From CADEED01 sp020442965 (GTDB lineage: Bacteria > Pseudomonadota > Gammaproteobacteria > Steroidobacterales > Steroidobacteraceae): DNA of 64,000 bases. The number at the start of each line of letters is the position of its first letter. Position 1 is the first letter of the stretch. The translations under genes were made by a program, and so were the position numbers. The notes under the pieces were generated by a model. The model made no database searches, had not been told where the DNA came from, and saw only the letters and a list, made by a program, of their open reading frames with translations. The stretch lies in NCBI GenBank assembly GCA_041395525.1, contig JAWLAH010000002.1:248001-312000 (forward strand), written 5' to 3'. Below are positions 18,201 to 26,871 of the stretch, piece after piece.

Positions 18201-21074
18201 GTTGCGGTGATTAGCAATGCGGAGGGAGCAGAGGTACAACGGCTCGAGCGCGTGATTCACTACGGCGGTGGCCCGGTGCGTGCGGTGGTCGACAAAGCGG
18301 CGTCGGTGCTGGTGGCTGATGGCAAGACGCGACCTGTGATCGCGCTCAAGATGTTTGACGCGTACGGCAAGCCAGCACGGCGTGGCACGCTCACGGCTTT
18401 CAGTGTCGATGCGCCGTATCGCTCTTGGTGGGAGGTCGAAGCGCTTGATGACAACAAGATCCTGTCGGTCGGCAGGCGCGAGCCGATCGCCGAAGTGGGA
18501 GATGATGGCGTGGCACGCGTCGAGCTCGAGCCGACTACCCAATCGGGGAACGTGACCCTGCGCTTGCGGTTCAATGATCGGCAGAGCGACGAGCTGCGTG
18601 TGTGGCTCGTGCCGGGCGCGCGCGACTTCATTCTCGTGGGTATCGTGGAGGGCACGGCGGCGTATCGCACGATTGCAGGCCACGTCGAGGCCGCGACTGC
18701 GGACGCGGTCGAGGCAGGTCTCGACGACGGCAGCCGCGTCGCGTTCTTTGCCAAGGGCCAGATCAAGGGTGACTATCTCTTGACTGTGGCTTACGACTCC
18801 GCCCGCGACCGCGAGGCAGCACGCGATCGGCTGCGCGGCGTGATCGAACCCGACCGTTACTATCTGCTCTATGGCGATGGGGCCGAGCAACGCTTTGAAG
18901 CTGCGTCGCAACGCAAGCTATACGTGAAACTCGAGCGCCGCCAGTTTGTCGCGCTCTTCGGTGACTATGACACCGGCTTTACCGTCACCGAGTTGACGCG
19001 TTACAACCGCAGTCTGAACGGCTTCAAGACCGACTTTGCGGGTGAGCGCCTTGGGGTGAGTGGGTTCGCGGCGCGCACTGACACTGGGTTCGTTCGCGAC
19101 GAGATTCCGGGCGACGGCACGTCCGGGATCTACCGATTGAGTCGCTCGCCGATCGTCATCGGCAGTGACAAGCTGCGCATCGAAGTGCGTGATCGCTTCC
19201 GTAGTGAGCAGATCATCGAATCGCGCGAACTTGCACCGTACATCGACTACGATCTCGACTATCTGCGTGGCACGGTCTTCTTCAAGGCACCGGTCGCGTC
19301 GCGCGATCACAATTTCAATCCGGTTTTCGTCGTCGCCGATTACGAAGTGCGTACCGGCGGTGACGAGGAGACGAGCGCGGGTGTGCGTGTTACCTCTAAG
19401 TTGGCCAATGAGCGGCTCGAGTTGGGCGCTAGCCTGATTCACGACGGCGCGCAGGCAGGCGCAACTCAGATCGGCGGCGCCGATCTGAAGTGGCGCATTG
19501 CACCCGCGACCGAACTGCGCGCCGAAGTCGCAAACTCGCGGTCGGACGATCCGGTTCGGCCCGCTGCTGCGCACGCCTACCTCGCCGAAATCCGCCATGT
19601 CAGCGATCAGCTCGACGCGCGCGCTTACCTGCGGCAGGAGGACGCGGGCTTTGGTATCGGGCAGCAGTTCAGCGCCGCCACCGGCACGCGTAAGATGGGG
19701 TTCGATGGTCGCTGGAAATTCCGCGAGAACTGGTTGGCACAGGCGGAGCTGCAACAGCAACGCGTGCAAAGTACCGCGGCAGAACGCTTGTTAGCGAGCA
19801 GCGAACTGCGGTATCAGACAACGAGCGCGAGTGCCGGCGTTGGCGTGCGTCACGTCGCCGATGACGTGCCAGGCGAGGCGACGCGGGCTTCGCAACAGGC
19901 CTTTTTGTCTGGCAGCATCGATGTCTTCGATCAGCGTGTGACGTTGCGCGGCGCGAGTGACTTCGCGCTCGCCAAGGATGATGCGAGTGCCGATTACCCA
20001 GCGCGATCGCTGCTCGGTATCGACTACAAACTGACGCCGACGGCAACGATGTTCGCAGAATACGAACACGCGGACGGCCGCGATCTCGCCGCCGATACGA
20101 CCCGCGTGGGCCTGCGCGCACGCCCGTGGGAACGGACGCAGATCGTCTCGACGGTCAATCAATCCGCTACGGAATTCGGTCCGCGAACTTTCGCCAACTT
20201 TGGTCTGACACAAGGTTGGCAATTCAATGAGCGCTGGGCTGTCGATCTGGGTATCGATCAGTCGAACACGGTCCGCGGCAGCGATTTCGCGCCACTCGAT
20301 CCGCGGGCGCCGTTGGCGAGTGGCACACTGACCGAAGACTATTTTGCGACCTCTGTCGGTGCGCAGTATCGCAGCGACTGGTGGCAATTCACGACGCGCG
20401 TCGAGAACCGCACCGCTGATTCCGAAGACCGCTGGAGTCTAACAACGGGCTGGTACCGTGAGCCGCGTGCCGGTCATGCGCTGTCGCTTGCGCTGCAGGC
20501 ATTCGATACGCGAGCAGCAGCGGTGGATTCCACGCAGGCGACAGCGCGATTCGCCTGGGCTTTGCGCCCGATCGACAGCGCTTGGATCGTGTTCGATCGG
20601 CTGGAGTTGCAATTGGACCAGCGCAGCGATCTTACGGGTTCGTACGAGTCGCGCCGTTTGATAAACAATTTGCATGCCAATTGGCAGGTGGATGATACGA
20701 CGCAGATCGGGCTGCAGTATGGTGCGCGCTTCGTCACCAGCAGCTTCGGGACTGAGCGCTATAGCGGCTACAGCGATCTCGCCGGTTTCGACGTGCGCCG
20801 CCAGCTATCGAGCCGCTTCGATCTCGGCCTGCACGGCGCCGCGTTGAACTCCTGGACCGCGCACGTGTTGCGCTATTCCAGCGGGCTGGATGTCGGCGTG
20901 AGTTTTGCGCGCAACGTCTGGGTTTCTCTTGGCTACAATTTTGCGGGCTTCAGCGATGCAGATTTCGCGGCCAGCCGCTATACCGACCAAGGTCCCTTTC
21001 TCAGATTCCGAATTAAGGCGGATCAGGACACTTTCAGAGATTTGAGTCTCGACAGTCTGCGTCCGGCACGTTAG
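15207..21074 (+). CDS. Giant outer-membrane protein: DUF11, SdrD_B-like, OmpA-like and C-terminal beta-barrel
   Basis: Encodes 1955 residues from the ATG at 15207, chosen because it starts the signal peptide (KWALLVMLGVVINAQAQ). Approximate parts: residues 25-60 repeat the N-terminal module of the DUF11 proteins (VRNSGSVSYQLGN ... SNEVTLVV); 220-310 a prealbumin-like fold; 357-472 a DUF11 unit (LQYTLTLENTSERG, VRDVLPVGARF); 489-562 an SdrD_B-like unit (DPDPGVGGVRIYLEDG, DEDGKFHFEGL); 750-865 an OmpA C-like domain with peptidoglycan-binding signatures (VGHTD, SEARAQSV, NRRVEL); roughly 1300-1955 alternating strands of a large beta-barrel. It probably anchors in the outer membrane, holds peptidoglycan and displays or secretes its partners. 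An in-frame upstream start (15078) lacks a signal at the terminus. The barrel does not end in Phe but in PAR, which is unusual. Confidence 0.78.
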   Translation: MAWVHHTKWALLVMLGVVINAQAQTTPPGAAVRNSGSVSYQLGNETRVVTSNEVTLVVEPAPTRASLSLERYAAGSTQTTTAGPTSCRLGNGFVALAPPSVAAVGSIDPLVAVPLATASVAHAGDALFVRIEDADQNRDSAQIETLQVSLAARVTGDAKLLRLSETGPDTGVFVGYVATRVASGASADCTLNVDRNSSITAYYVDSHDSSDKADATALIDPFGVVFDSQSGAPVDGARVRLISVADGASAVVYGDDGVSRYPSELITGQRVTDAGGTQYDLPAGVYRFPLVAPGNYRLEVIPPNGYAFPSSSSVADLQRIAGAPFRLGDGSFGRDFTADAPPAVAVDIPLDPSGTALLLRKTASAATAAIGDFLQYTLTLENTSERGLFQYVEVRDVLPVGARFRAGSLRIDDQPAMDPEIAADGRTLTIHTAALAARQQRVIRYVVEVTVGTRGRELVNTAQAAAPGSVRSNEARSLVRLANELFADQGFIVGRTYEGACTAESSNGDAHRDPDPGVGGVRIYLEDGRYAVTDEDGKFHFEGLGAGTHVVQVDLDTLPAHLELVACGQRGQFAGRRYSQFVDLRAGALWRADFALRERAPPSGELSFEWQSRILDPARAFHAGVVRVEGVTAGNARLLVMLPEGLQYVGGSTRIDGVHAADGMQRQDTPLNQPVSFADGLLAVELRELPPGAERRVSFETRAVPGKGGDLPVKALVSWDTAAQPSARTLPLVSELRRGVAQRKAQQFTLTSHFDVADATLQDGDKRVLARLAASWRAVQNVRIRAVGHTDSTRIAPRARALFVDNYALSEARAQSVASYLAAELGVSPDRIDVSGRGADEPVAQGRDPTQLALNRRVELLLEGERVSGDPPLELITNPAQPTRVETRGVVVRGPRALPATRGVTATAARAAPTDPPSWSIEELAPAIAWLEPVADALPPIASLRISIEHEPGQTVNLTVNGAQVSSLNFDGAVNNVARTVAVSRWRGVDIEDGDNRLVAVISNAEGAEVQRLERVIHYGGGPVRAVVDKAASVLVADGKTRPVIALKMFDAYGKPARRGTLTAFSVDAPYRSWWEVEALDDNKILSVGRREPIAEVGDDGVARVELEPTTQSGNVTLRLRFNDRQSDELRVWLVPGARDFILVGIVEGTAAYRTIAGHVEAATADAVEAGLDDGSRVAFFAKGQIKGDYLLTVAYDSARDREAARDRLRGVIEPDRYYLLYGDGAEQRFEAASQRKLYVKLERRQFVALFGDYDTGFTVTELTRYNRSLNGFKTDFAGERLGVSGFAARTDTGFVRDEIPGDGTSGIYRLSRSPIVIGSDKLRIEVRDRFRSEQIIESRELAPYIDYDLDYLRGTVFFKAPVASRDHNFNPVFVVADYEVRTGGDEETSAGVRVTSKLANERLELGASLIHDGAQAGATQIGGADLKWRIAPATELRAEVANSRSDDPVRPAAAHAYLAEIRHVSDQLDARAYLRQEDAGFGIGQQFSAATGTRKMGFDGRWKFRENWLAQAELQQQRVQSTAAERLLASSELRYQTTSASAGVGVRHVADDVPGEATRASQQAFLSGSIDVFDQRVTLRGASDFALAKDDASADYPARSLLGIDYKLTPTATMFAEYEHADGRDLAADTTRVGLRARPWERTQIVSTVNQSATEFGPRTFANFGLTQGWQFNERWAVDLGIDQSNTVRGSDFAPLDPRAPLASGTLTEDYFATSVGAQYRSDWWQFTTRVENRTADSEDRWSLTTGWYREPRAGHALSLALQAFDTRAAAVDSTQATARFAWALRPIDSAWIVFDRLELQLDQRSDLTGSYESRRLINNLHANWQVDDTTQIGLQYGARFVTSSFGTERYSGYSDLAGFDVRRQLSSRFDLGLHGAALNSWTAHVLRYSSGLDVGVSFARNVWVSLGYNFAGFSDADFAASRYTDQGPFLRFRIKADQDTFRDLSLDSLRPAR

Positions 21075-21096
21075 CGTCCTGCCTGACAGGACGCAC

Positions 21097-23073
21097 ATGC
21101 AATCACTTTCCGACATTTTTGGGCCGCGCGGGCCGCTCGCTCGCGCCCTACCGGGTTTTCGACCAAGGCGCGCGCAAGTGGCGATGGCTGAGCGCGTGGC
21201 GGATGCCATTGCCGATGCCCAATTGCTGGTCGTCGAGGCGGGTACCGGTACCGGCAAGACGTTCGCGTATCTCGTGCCCGCATTGCTTTCTGGTGTACGG
21301 GTACTGCTATCGACCGGCACGCGCACCTTGCAAGATCAATTGTTCGCTCGCGATCTGCCCCTGGTTGCCCGTGCGATCGGCGCGCCAGCGCGCGTCGCCC
21401 TCCTGAAGGGTCGCGCTAACTATCTGTGCCGCTACCGCCTGGGTATTGCCACGACGCAGCTCACGCTCGACCGTTCTGCAAGGCGCGATACTTTGTTAGC
21501 CCGTATCGAGGTGTGGTCGCGGACCACGCGCACCGGGGATTTGGCCGAGATCGACGAACTCGCCGACTCCAACCCGCTTTGGCCGCAGATCACATCGACT
21601 CGTGAGAACTGTCTCGGTACCCGGTGCGGCGATTATGCACGCTGCCACGTCGTCGAGGCGCGGCGCAGAGCGAGCGAATCGGACGTCGTAATCGTCAACC
21701 ATCATCTTTTGCTGGCGGACCTGGCACTGAAGGAAGACGGTTTCGGGGATATTCTGGGTAGCGCCGATGCCATCGTTCTCGATGAGGCCCACCAGATTCC
21801 GGACCTCGCGACGCAGTTTTTTTCGAGCACGGTGAGTGCACGGCAAGTCGATGTTCTGCTGCGAGATGTGCGCGTGGAGCTGACGCAGGCTGGCCAGGGC
21901 GCGGCAGCCCTGACGGACGAGTTGTCCGCGGTGGAAGAGGCGTCTCGGGCCCTGGTTGCGATGCTCGCACGCAACCCGCGCGCCAGCTTCAGCCATCCAG
22001 ACAGCAATCCCGACAGCGATCTCGACCGGCAAGTTGCGGTATTGCGCGATGCTTTGAGCGCCCTGCGCCATGCACTCGACGGGGCGAGCAAGGAGGCCGC
22101 GATTGTGCAGTGTTCTGCACGCGCGGCGGAGTTGGCTGAATCGTTAGCTGATATAATCGATGCAACCGACACCGAGGGCGCGCGCACCGTCGAGACAAGT
22201 GCGCGCGGCTTTGCGCTCGGCCTCATTCCGTTCGATGTGGCCGAACGCTTCAAGGGCATCACGGAAGCTCATCGCGCGGCCTGGATATTCACGTCCGCGA
22301 CACTGTCGATTGGCGATGACTTTTCGCACTTCGCCAGCCGCCTGGGTTTGGCGGAGGCGGCAACCTTGCGCATCGAGAGTCCGTTCGACTACGAATCCCA
22401 GTCGCTCCTCTACCTGCCGCCGGATCTGCCGCAACCTGCCGATCCCACACACACCACTGCCGTATTGGCCGAGGCCCTGCCGTTGGTGCGAGCAGCGGCG
22501 GGCGGTGCGTTCATACTGTTCACCAGCCACCGAGCGCTCGGGCTCGCAGCGGGGTTGCTGCGCGACCGAATCGGGTCCTTTTCTGACGGACCGATACTTG
22601 TGCAGGGCGAAGCTCCGCGCGAACAACTGCTGCGTCAGTTTCGCGAAGCTGGCAACGCGGTGCTGCTCGGGACCACCAGTTTCTGGGAAGGCGTCGATGT
22701 GCAAGGTGACGCGCTGCGACTGGTGATCATCGAGAAACTTCCGTTTGCGTCGCCCGACGACGCACTCACCAAAGCGCGGATCGAAATGCTCAAGCGCCGC
22801 GGCGGCAACGCGTTCCGCGACTACCAACTGCCGGAGGCCGCTTTGGCGTTGAAACAAGGCGTCGGTCGATTGATCAGGAGCGAGGCGGATCGTGGTGTAG
22901 TGGTGATCTGCGATCCGCGGCTCACCGATAAATCCTACGGCCGCGTGTTCCGCGCGGCACTCCCGCCGATGCGCGCCACGCGTGAGCGAGCCGAAGCGAT
23001 GGCATTCCTTGAACGCATAGCGGGGGAAATGGAGCCCGTGTCTCGCGCCGCCGCCGCGGTCACCGTCAAGTGA
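21097..23073 (+). CDS. yoaA: ATP-dependent DNA helicase YoaA (DinG/XPD-like)
   Basis: Encodes 658 residues. The XPD-like superfamily 2 helicase motifs are present: Walker A EAGTGTGKT, the DEAH box (LDEAHQ), and the C-terminal motifs TSATLS, LGTTSFWEGVDVQGD and QGVGRLIRS. Four Cys consistent with the [4Fe-4S] cluster are seen in NYLC and in NCLGTRCGDYARC. YoaA in E. coli acts in tolerance of replication-blocking lesions with the polymerase chi subunit. It starts 22 bp after the giant OMP gene. Translation may be independent, since ACAGGACG lies before the ATG. The adjacent tsaB follows, a pairing common in gammaproteobacteria. Confidence 0.93.
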   Translation: MQSLSDIFGPRGPLARALPGFRPRRAQVAMAERVADAIADAQLLVVEAGTGTGKTFAYLVPALLSGVRVLLSTGTRTLQDQLFARDLPLVARAIGAPARVALLKGRANYLCRYRLGIATTQLTLDRSARRDTLLARIEVWSRTTRTGDLAEIDELADSNPLWPQITSTRENCLGTRCGDYARCHVVEARRRASESDVVIVNHHLLLADLALKEDGFGDILGSADAIVLDEAHQIPDLATQFFSSTVSARQVDVLLRDVRVELTQAGQGAAALTDELSAVEEASRALVAMLARNPRASFSHPDSNPDSDLDRQVAVLRDALSALRHALDGASKEAAIVQCSARAAELAESLADIIDATDTEGARTVETSARGFALGLIPFDVAERFKGITEAHRAAWIFTSATLSIGDDFSHFASRLGLAEAATLRIESPFDYESQSLLYLPPDLPQPADPTHTTAVLAEALPLVRAAAGGAFILFTSHRALGLAAGLLRDRIGSFSDGPILVQGEAPREQLLRQFREAGNAVLLGTTSFWEGVDVQGDALRLVIIEKLPFASPDDALTKARIEMLKRRGGNAFRDYQLPEAALALKQGVGRLIRSEADRGVVVICDPRLTDKSYGRVFRAALPPMRATRERAEAMAFLERIAGEMEPVSRAAAAVTVK

Positions 23074-23081
23074 CGCCATGA

Positions 23082-23891
23082 GTGACATCGATCGTGTCGC
23101 GGCCTGACAAATTCTTGCCATCGATCCTCGCCCTCGATACGGCGACCGAAGCCTGTTCCGCGGCCTTACAGGTCGGCGCGCGGGTGCTGGAGCGGTTCGA
23201 AGACCTCGACCGGGGGCATTCCGAACGCATTCTGCCAATGATTGACGAGTTGTTGCACGCGGGCGGCATTGCGCTGGCAGACCTTGACGCAATTGCGTTT
23301 GGACGCGGGCCGGGTGCATTTACCGGTGTTAGGCTGGCCGCCAGTGTCACGCAGGGCCTGGCGTTCGGCGCGGGCTTGCCGGTCGTGCCGATCTCGAATC
23401 TGGCGCTGTTGGCGGCGCAGGCGTTTCGTCTCGATCGAGCGGCCACACATGTCTGGGTCGCCGCGGATGCGCGTATGCAGGAGATTTATTGCGCGACGTA
23501 TCAGCGTGTCTCGGGCCACTCTGGGCAGTTGAATTCCGTAGACACGATGAGCGCGGAGTTCGAACGGCTGGGCGAGGAGCGGGTTGTCGGCGGCACGGCG
23601 CTGGTGCTACCGCCCGCCGAACTGGAGCAGGCAGCGAGAGCTGACTCGAGCGGGTTGGCGACAGCGCGCGTCGTTGCGATCGGGCGGGCACTGCGAGCCT
23701 ATCCCGCAGTGGCCGTGCGGCTCGATGGCTGGTGTGCAGCGCGGTTCGCGCACGCGCTCCCACAAGCGGTTGACATGTTGCCGCTCGCGAGCCGGGCGTT
23801 CCTCGCCGGGCGAGCCGTGCCAGCGGAGCTGGCGCTGCCGGTTTATGTCCGCGACGATGTTGCGCGCGTGCCTGTCATACCAGTGAAATAA
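23082..23891 (+). CDS. tsaB: tRNA threonylcarbamoyladenosine biosynthesis protein TsaB
   Basis: Encodes up to 269 residues. TsaB is the inactive paralogue that partners TsaD and TsaE to make t6A37 in tRNAs. Family signatures are ILALDTATEACSAAL near the start, GHSERILPMIDELL, and GRGPGAFTGVRLAASVTQGLAFG. The start is uncertain: GTG 23082, GTG 23094 and TTG 23115 are all in frame, and the family usually begins 4-6 residues before the LDTAT motif, which favours TTG 23115. An out-of-frame ATG at 23078 opens only a 9-codon frame. Its stop codon overlaps a Pho box belonging to phoB. Confidence 0.93.
   Translation: MTSIVSRPDKFLPSILALDTATEACSAALQVGARVLERFEDLDRGHSERILPMIDELLHAGGIALADLDAIAFGRGPGAFTGVRLAASVTQGLAFGAGLPVVPISNLALLAAQAFRLDRAATHVWVAADARMQEIYCATYQRVSGHSGQLNSVDTMSAEFERLGEERVVGGTALVLPPAELEQAARADSSGLATARVVAIGRALRAYPAVAVRLDGWCAARFAHALPQAVDMLPLASRAFLAGRAVPAELALPVYVRDDVARVPVIPVK
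23872..23889 (+). promoter_or_regulatory. Pho box before phoB
   Basis: CTGTCAT-ACCA-GTGAAAT: the first 7-mer is a perfect PhoB half site, the second matches at four of seven positions. It overlaps the tsaB stop. Ten bases after it lies TGTAAT (23900-23905), a good -10. The same box-to--10 distance occurs at the porin and pstS promoters, which supports phoB autoregulation. The inferred transcription start is about 23912. Confidence 0.55.
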
Positions 23892-23974
23892 TCGCGCGCT
23901 GTAATGAACGGGCCATGCAACACCCTCAATCGACGCAGTCGCGGGCCACTAACAGTGCTCGGGACTATCGTAAC

Positions 23975-24670
23975 GTGACACTCAAACAGATCCTGGTGGT
24001 CGAAGACGAGCGCCCGATCCGCGAAATGGTGGTGTTTGGATTGCGTCGCGCGGGTTTTCAGGTGCGCGAGGCCGCGGACGCGCTGGCGGCGCGTGCCGCT
24101 GTCGCAAATAATCGCCCCGACTTGTTGATCGTCGATTGGATGCTACCCGACACCAGCGGACTCGAGCTGACACGCCAGCTCAAGCGCGACCGTGAAACGA
24201 GCGATCTGCCGATCATCATGCTGACCGCACGCTCTGAAGAGGCGGATAAAGTCGCGGGTCTCGATGGTGGCGCAGATGACTACCTGACCAAGCCCTTCTC
24301 GCCGCGTGAGCTGGTGTCGCGTATCAATGCTGTGTTGCGGCGCGGTGCACCAGTCGCGGCTGCGACCAACATCGAGTTCGATGGTTTGGCGCTGGACCGG
24401 GCCAGCCAGCGTGTAACGGCGGGCGAGCACGCCGTGCCGCTGGGGCCCACCGAGTACCGCCTGCTGGTCTTCCTGATGACGCACGCGGAGCGGGTGTATT
24501 CCCGGGAGCAGCTACTGGACCGCATCTGGGGCGGCAATGTCTATATCGAAGAACGGACAATTGACGTGCACATTCGCCGCTTGCGCAAAGCGCTGCAGGA
24601 ATTCGGGTACGATCGCTTTATTCAGACGGTGCGCGGCTCGGGCTACCGATTTTCGACGCGCGCTGCCTGA
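23975..24670 (+). CDS. phoB: Phosphate regulon response regulator PhoB
   Basis: Encodes 231 residues from GTG 23975 (E. coli PhoB has 229). It has an N-terminal receiver domain with acidic pair (VVEDE), phosphoacceptor Asp at residue 54 (LLIVDWMLP), Thr in MLTA and Lys in TKPFSP, then an OmpR-type winged-helix DNA-binding domain (LGPTEYRLLVFLM, EERTIDVHIRRLRKAL, VRGSGYRFS). An ATG at 23915 would add 20 non-conserved polar residues and lies only about 3 bases after the inferred transcription start, so GTG 23975 is preferred. It works with the adjacent PhoR and should act at the three Pho boxes in this window. Confidence 0.93.
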   Translation: MTLKQILVVEDERPIREMVVFGLRRAGFQVREAADALAARAAVANNRPDLLIVDWMLPDTSGLELTRQLKRDRETSDLPIIMLTARSEEADKVAGLDGGADDYLTKPFSPRELVSRINAVLRRGAPVAAATNIEFDGLALDRASQRVTAGEHAVPLGPTEYRLLVFLMTHAERVYSREQLLDRIWGGNVYIEERTIDVHIRRLRKALQEFGYDRFIQTVRGSGYRFSTRAA

Positions 24671-24698
24671 CCGTTCGGGCTATTGGAGCGAATGAACG

Positions 24699-26021
24699 AT
24701 GCCATTGGGCGTCAGAGCCGCGTTATACGTTGCGTTGCGCGTTTTGGCTGCCGCAGCGGTCGGTGTGCTGCTGGGGCTCGTCTTTGGGCGCGTCTGGATC
24801 GGGGTTGCCGCTGCGCTCGCGGCCTATCTTGCCTGGCAATTGTGGTTGTTAGTTCGACTGGATGCCTGGTTGCGCAATCGACGGACCGCCGACCCGCCGG
24901 ATGTCGCGAGTGGTTTGTGGGGCGACGTGATCACGCAAGTGGTCCGGCTGCATCGGCGCAAGCGATTTCACAAGGATCGGGTCATGCGGGTACTGCGCGA
25001 ATTGCGCCGCTCGACGGCCGCGATGCCCGACGGCGTCGTCATTCTGAATGGCGAGAATGAGATCGTGTGGTTCAACGAGAAGGCGAGCGAATACCTCGAT
25101 CTCACCCGCAAGGTCGATTACGGCCTGCGCATCGACAATCTGGTCCGCATGCCGGAGTTCACCCGCTACCTGCAGTCCGGGCAATACACGTTGCCTGCGA
25201 TCATACGCGTGGATCCGGGTGACGATCGCTATCTCGCCTTTCAGCTGGTTAGCTACGGCGAGGGTCAGCGGCTGTTGATGGTGCGCGACGTGTCCCGCCG
25301 GGTCAGCCTCGAGATCATGCGCAAGGATTTCATCGCGAATGCCTCGCACGAACTGCGCTCCCCCTTGACCGTCATCTCCGGCTACCTCGAGACGCTCGCG
25401 AGTGAATCGGGGTTACCGCCGGATCTCGCGGAGCCGCTCGCGGAGATGCGCCGTCAGTCCGCACGCATGACCGGAATCATCGAGGACCTGCTGGTGCTGT
25501 CGCGGCTCGAGTCAGCCGACGGGCAAGTGGAGGGTGAGCCAGTGGATGTCGGCGCAATGCTTGCGACGTTGCGCAAGGACATACTGGCCCGCCCGCTGCA
25601 TCCTGCGAAGGTCGAGCTGCGGGTCGACTCGCAAGCGCAGCTACTGGGCAATGAGACGATGCTGCACTCGGCCTTCATGAATTTGGTCGAGAACGCGGCC
25701 AAGTACACACCTGCATCGGGCAGCATCGGGCTGCGGTGGTGGACCGATGCTCGGGGTGGTCATTTTGCCGTGAGCGACACCGGACCCGGTATTGCCGCCG
25801 AACACATTCCACGATTGACCGAAAGATTCTACCGCGTGGACATTGGCCGATCGCGCGCAACAGGCGGGTCGGGCCTGGGCCTGGCGATCGTCAAGCACGC
25901 ATTGCAGCGTCATGGCGCGGAGCTCGAAATACGTAGCGAGGAGGGCAGGGGCAGCACGTTCACCTGCCACTTCCCGGCCACCCGGGTCGCGCAGCCCGTG
26001 ACGCGTGCCGCATCGGGTTAG
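24699..26021 (+). CDS. phoR: Phosphate regulon sensor histidine kinase PhoR
   Basis: Encodes 440 residues with GGAGCG before the ATG. Two membrane helices lie in residues 8-55 with almost no periplasmic loop, typical of PhoR. A linker and PAS domain follow (about 105-195, DGVVILNGENEIVWFNEKA), then HisKA with the phosphorylated His at residue 217 (FIANASHELRSPLTV), and the HATPase domain (N-box NLVENAAKYTP, G boxes DTGPGI and GGSGLGLAIV). It senses phosphate through the PstSCAB-PhoU complex and phosphorylates PhoB. It lies 28 bp after phoB and is almost certainly cotranscribed. Confidence 0.95.
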   Translation: MPLGVRAALYVALRVLAAAAVGVLLGLVFGRVWIGVAAALAAYLAWQLWLLVRLDAWLRNRRTADPPDVASGLWGDVITQVVRLHRRKRFHKDRVMRVLRELRRSTAAMPDGVVILNGENEIVWFNEKASEYLDLTRKVDYGLRIDNLVRMPEFTRYLQSGQYTLPAIIRVDPGDDRYLAFQLVSYGEGQRLLMVRDVSRRVSLEIMRKDFIANASHELRSPLTVISGYLETLASESGLPPDLAEPLAEMRRQSARMTGIIEDLLVLSRLESADGQVEGEPVDVGAMLATLRKDILARPLHPAKVELRVDSQAQLLGNETMLHSAFMNLVENAAKYTPASGSIGLRWWTDARGGHFAVSDTGPGIAAEHIPRLTERFYRVDIGRSRATGGSGLGLAIVKHALQRHGAELEIRSEEGRGSTFTCHFPATRVAQPVTRAASG

Positions 26022-26129
26022 TGGCCAGCGCCGTGATCATGGTGGCCGCGTATCATCCACTAGTTATTAGTTGCGGCAACCGTGTATAACGGGTCCTGAG
26101 GTATCGTTTGAACCATGGAGATAGCGCAC

Positions 26130-26858
26130 ATGGAAACCGCCGATCTGTCGCACCATATTTCGCGCCGCTTTAATGCGGACCTCGAGCGCGTGCGCAGCAA
26201 GGTCATGGCGATGGGCGGTCTCGTCGAAGAGCAACTGGCCAAGGCCGTGGCCGCTCTGATCGATGGCGACAGCAATCTGGGAGTCGCTGTCGCGCGCGAT
26301 GATTACAAGGTCAACGACATGGAGGTTTCGATCGACGAGGAATGTCAGCGCATTCTCGCCACGCGCGCTCCGACAGCCGGCGATCTGCGAGTCATCGTCG
26401 CGATCATCAAGACAATCACGGACCTCGAGCGTATCGGTGATGAGGCTGAGAAGATCGGCTATATCGGCTCGCGGTTAGCCAGCATGGAACGGCCGGCCGA
26501 TCGGTATCGCGAGATCAAGCATCTCGGCCGTATCGTTGGCGAGATGTTGCACGAGGCACTCGATACCTTCGCACGCATGGATGCGGAGGCCGCCATTCAG
26601 GTCGCGCACAAAGACCGGATAGTCGACGAGGAATACGAGGCAATCCAGCGACAGGGCATCACCTTCATGATGGAGGATCCGCGCAACATCAGCCGCGCCC
26701 TGGACGTGATGTGGGTCGTGCGCGCGCTGGAGCGTATCGGCGATCATGCGAAGAACATTTGTGAGTACGTCATCTACGTCGTGCACGGCAAAGACGTCCG
26801 CCATACGCGACTCGAAGACGTCGAACGCGAGCTCCGCGATCGCGGCGACAATCGCTGA
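26130..26858 (+). CDS. phoU: Phosphate signalling protein PhoU
   Basis: Encodes 242 residues as two repeated three-helix bundles with metal-binding E-x-x-x-D patterns (TDLERIGDEAEKIG and ALERIGDHAKNICE). PhoU links the Pst transporter to PhoR and keeps the regulon off when phosphate is plentiful. The ATG at 26130 is preferred to 26115: GGAG lies 9 bp upstream and METADLSHHISRRFNADLE lines up with the start of known PhoU proteins. It follows phoR by 108 bp instead of being at the end of the pst operon. No Pho box is seen before it; TATAAC at 26085-26090 could be a -10 element of its own. Confidence 0.95.
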   Translation: METADLSHHISRRFNADLERVRSKVMAMGGLVEEQLAKAVAALIDGDSNLGVAVARDDYKVNDMEVSIDEECQRILATRAPTAGDLRVIVAIIKTITDLERIGDEAEKIGYIGSRLASMERPADRYREIKHLGRIVGEMLHEALDTFARMDAEAAIQVAHKDRIVDEEYEAIQRQGITFMMEDPRNISRALDVMWVVRALERIGDHAKNICEYVIYVVHGKDVRHTRLEDVERELRDRGDNR

Positions 26859-26871
26859 CGCAGGACATCGA

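Noticed and set aside
22144..23319. 391-codon minus-strand frame opposite yoaA and tsaB
   Set aside because: Antisense to two well-conserved genes; composition is that of a high-GC shadow.
26085..26090. Promoter with -10 TATAAC before phoU
   Set aside because: No acceptable -35 at 16-18 bp and no Pho box; mentioned only as a possibility in the phoU entry.
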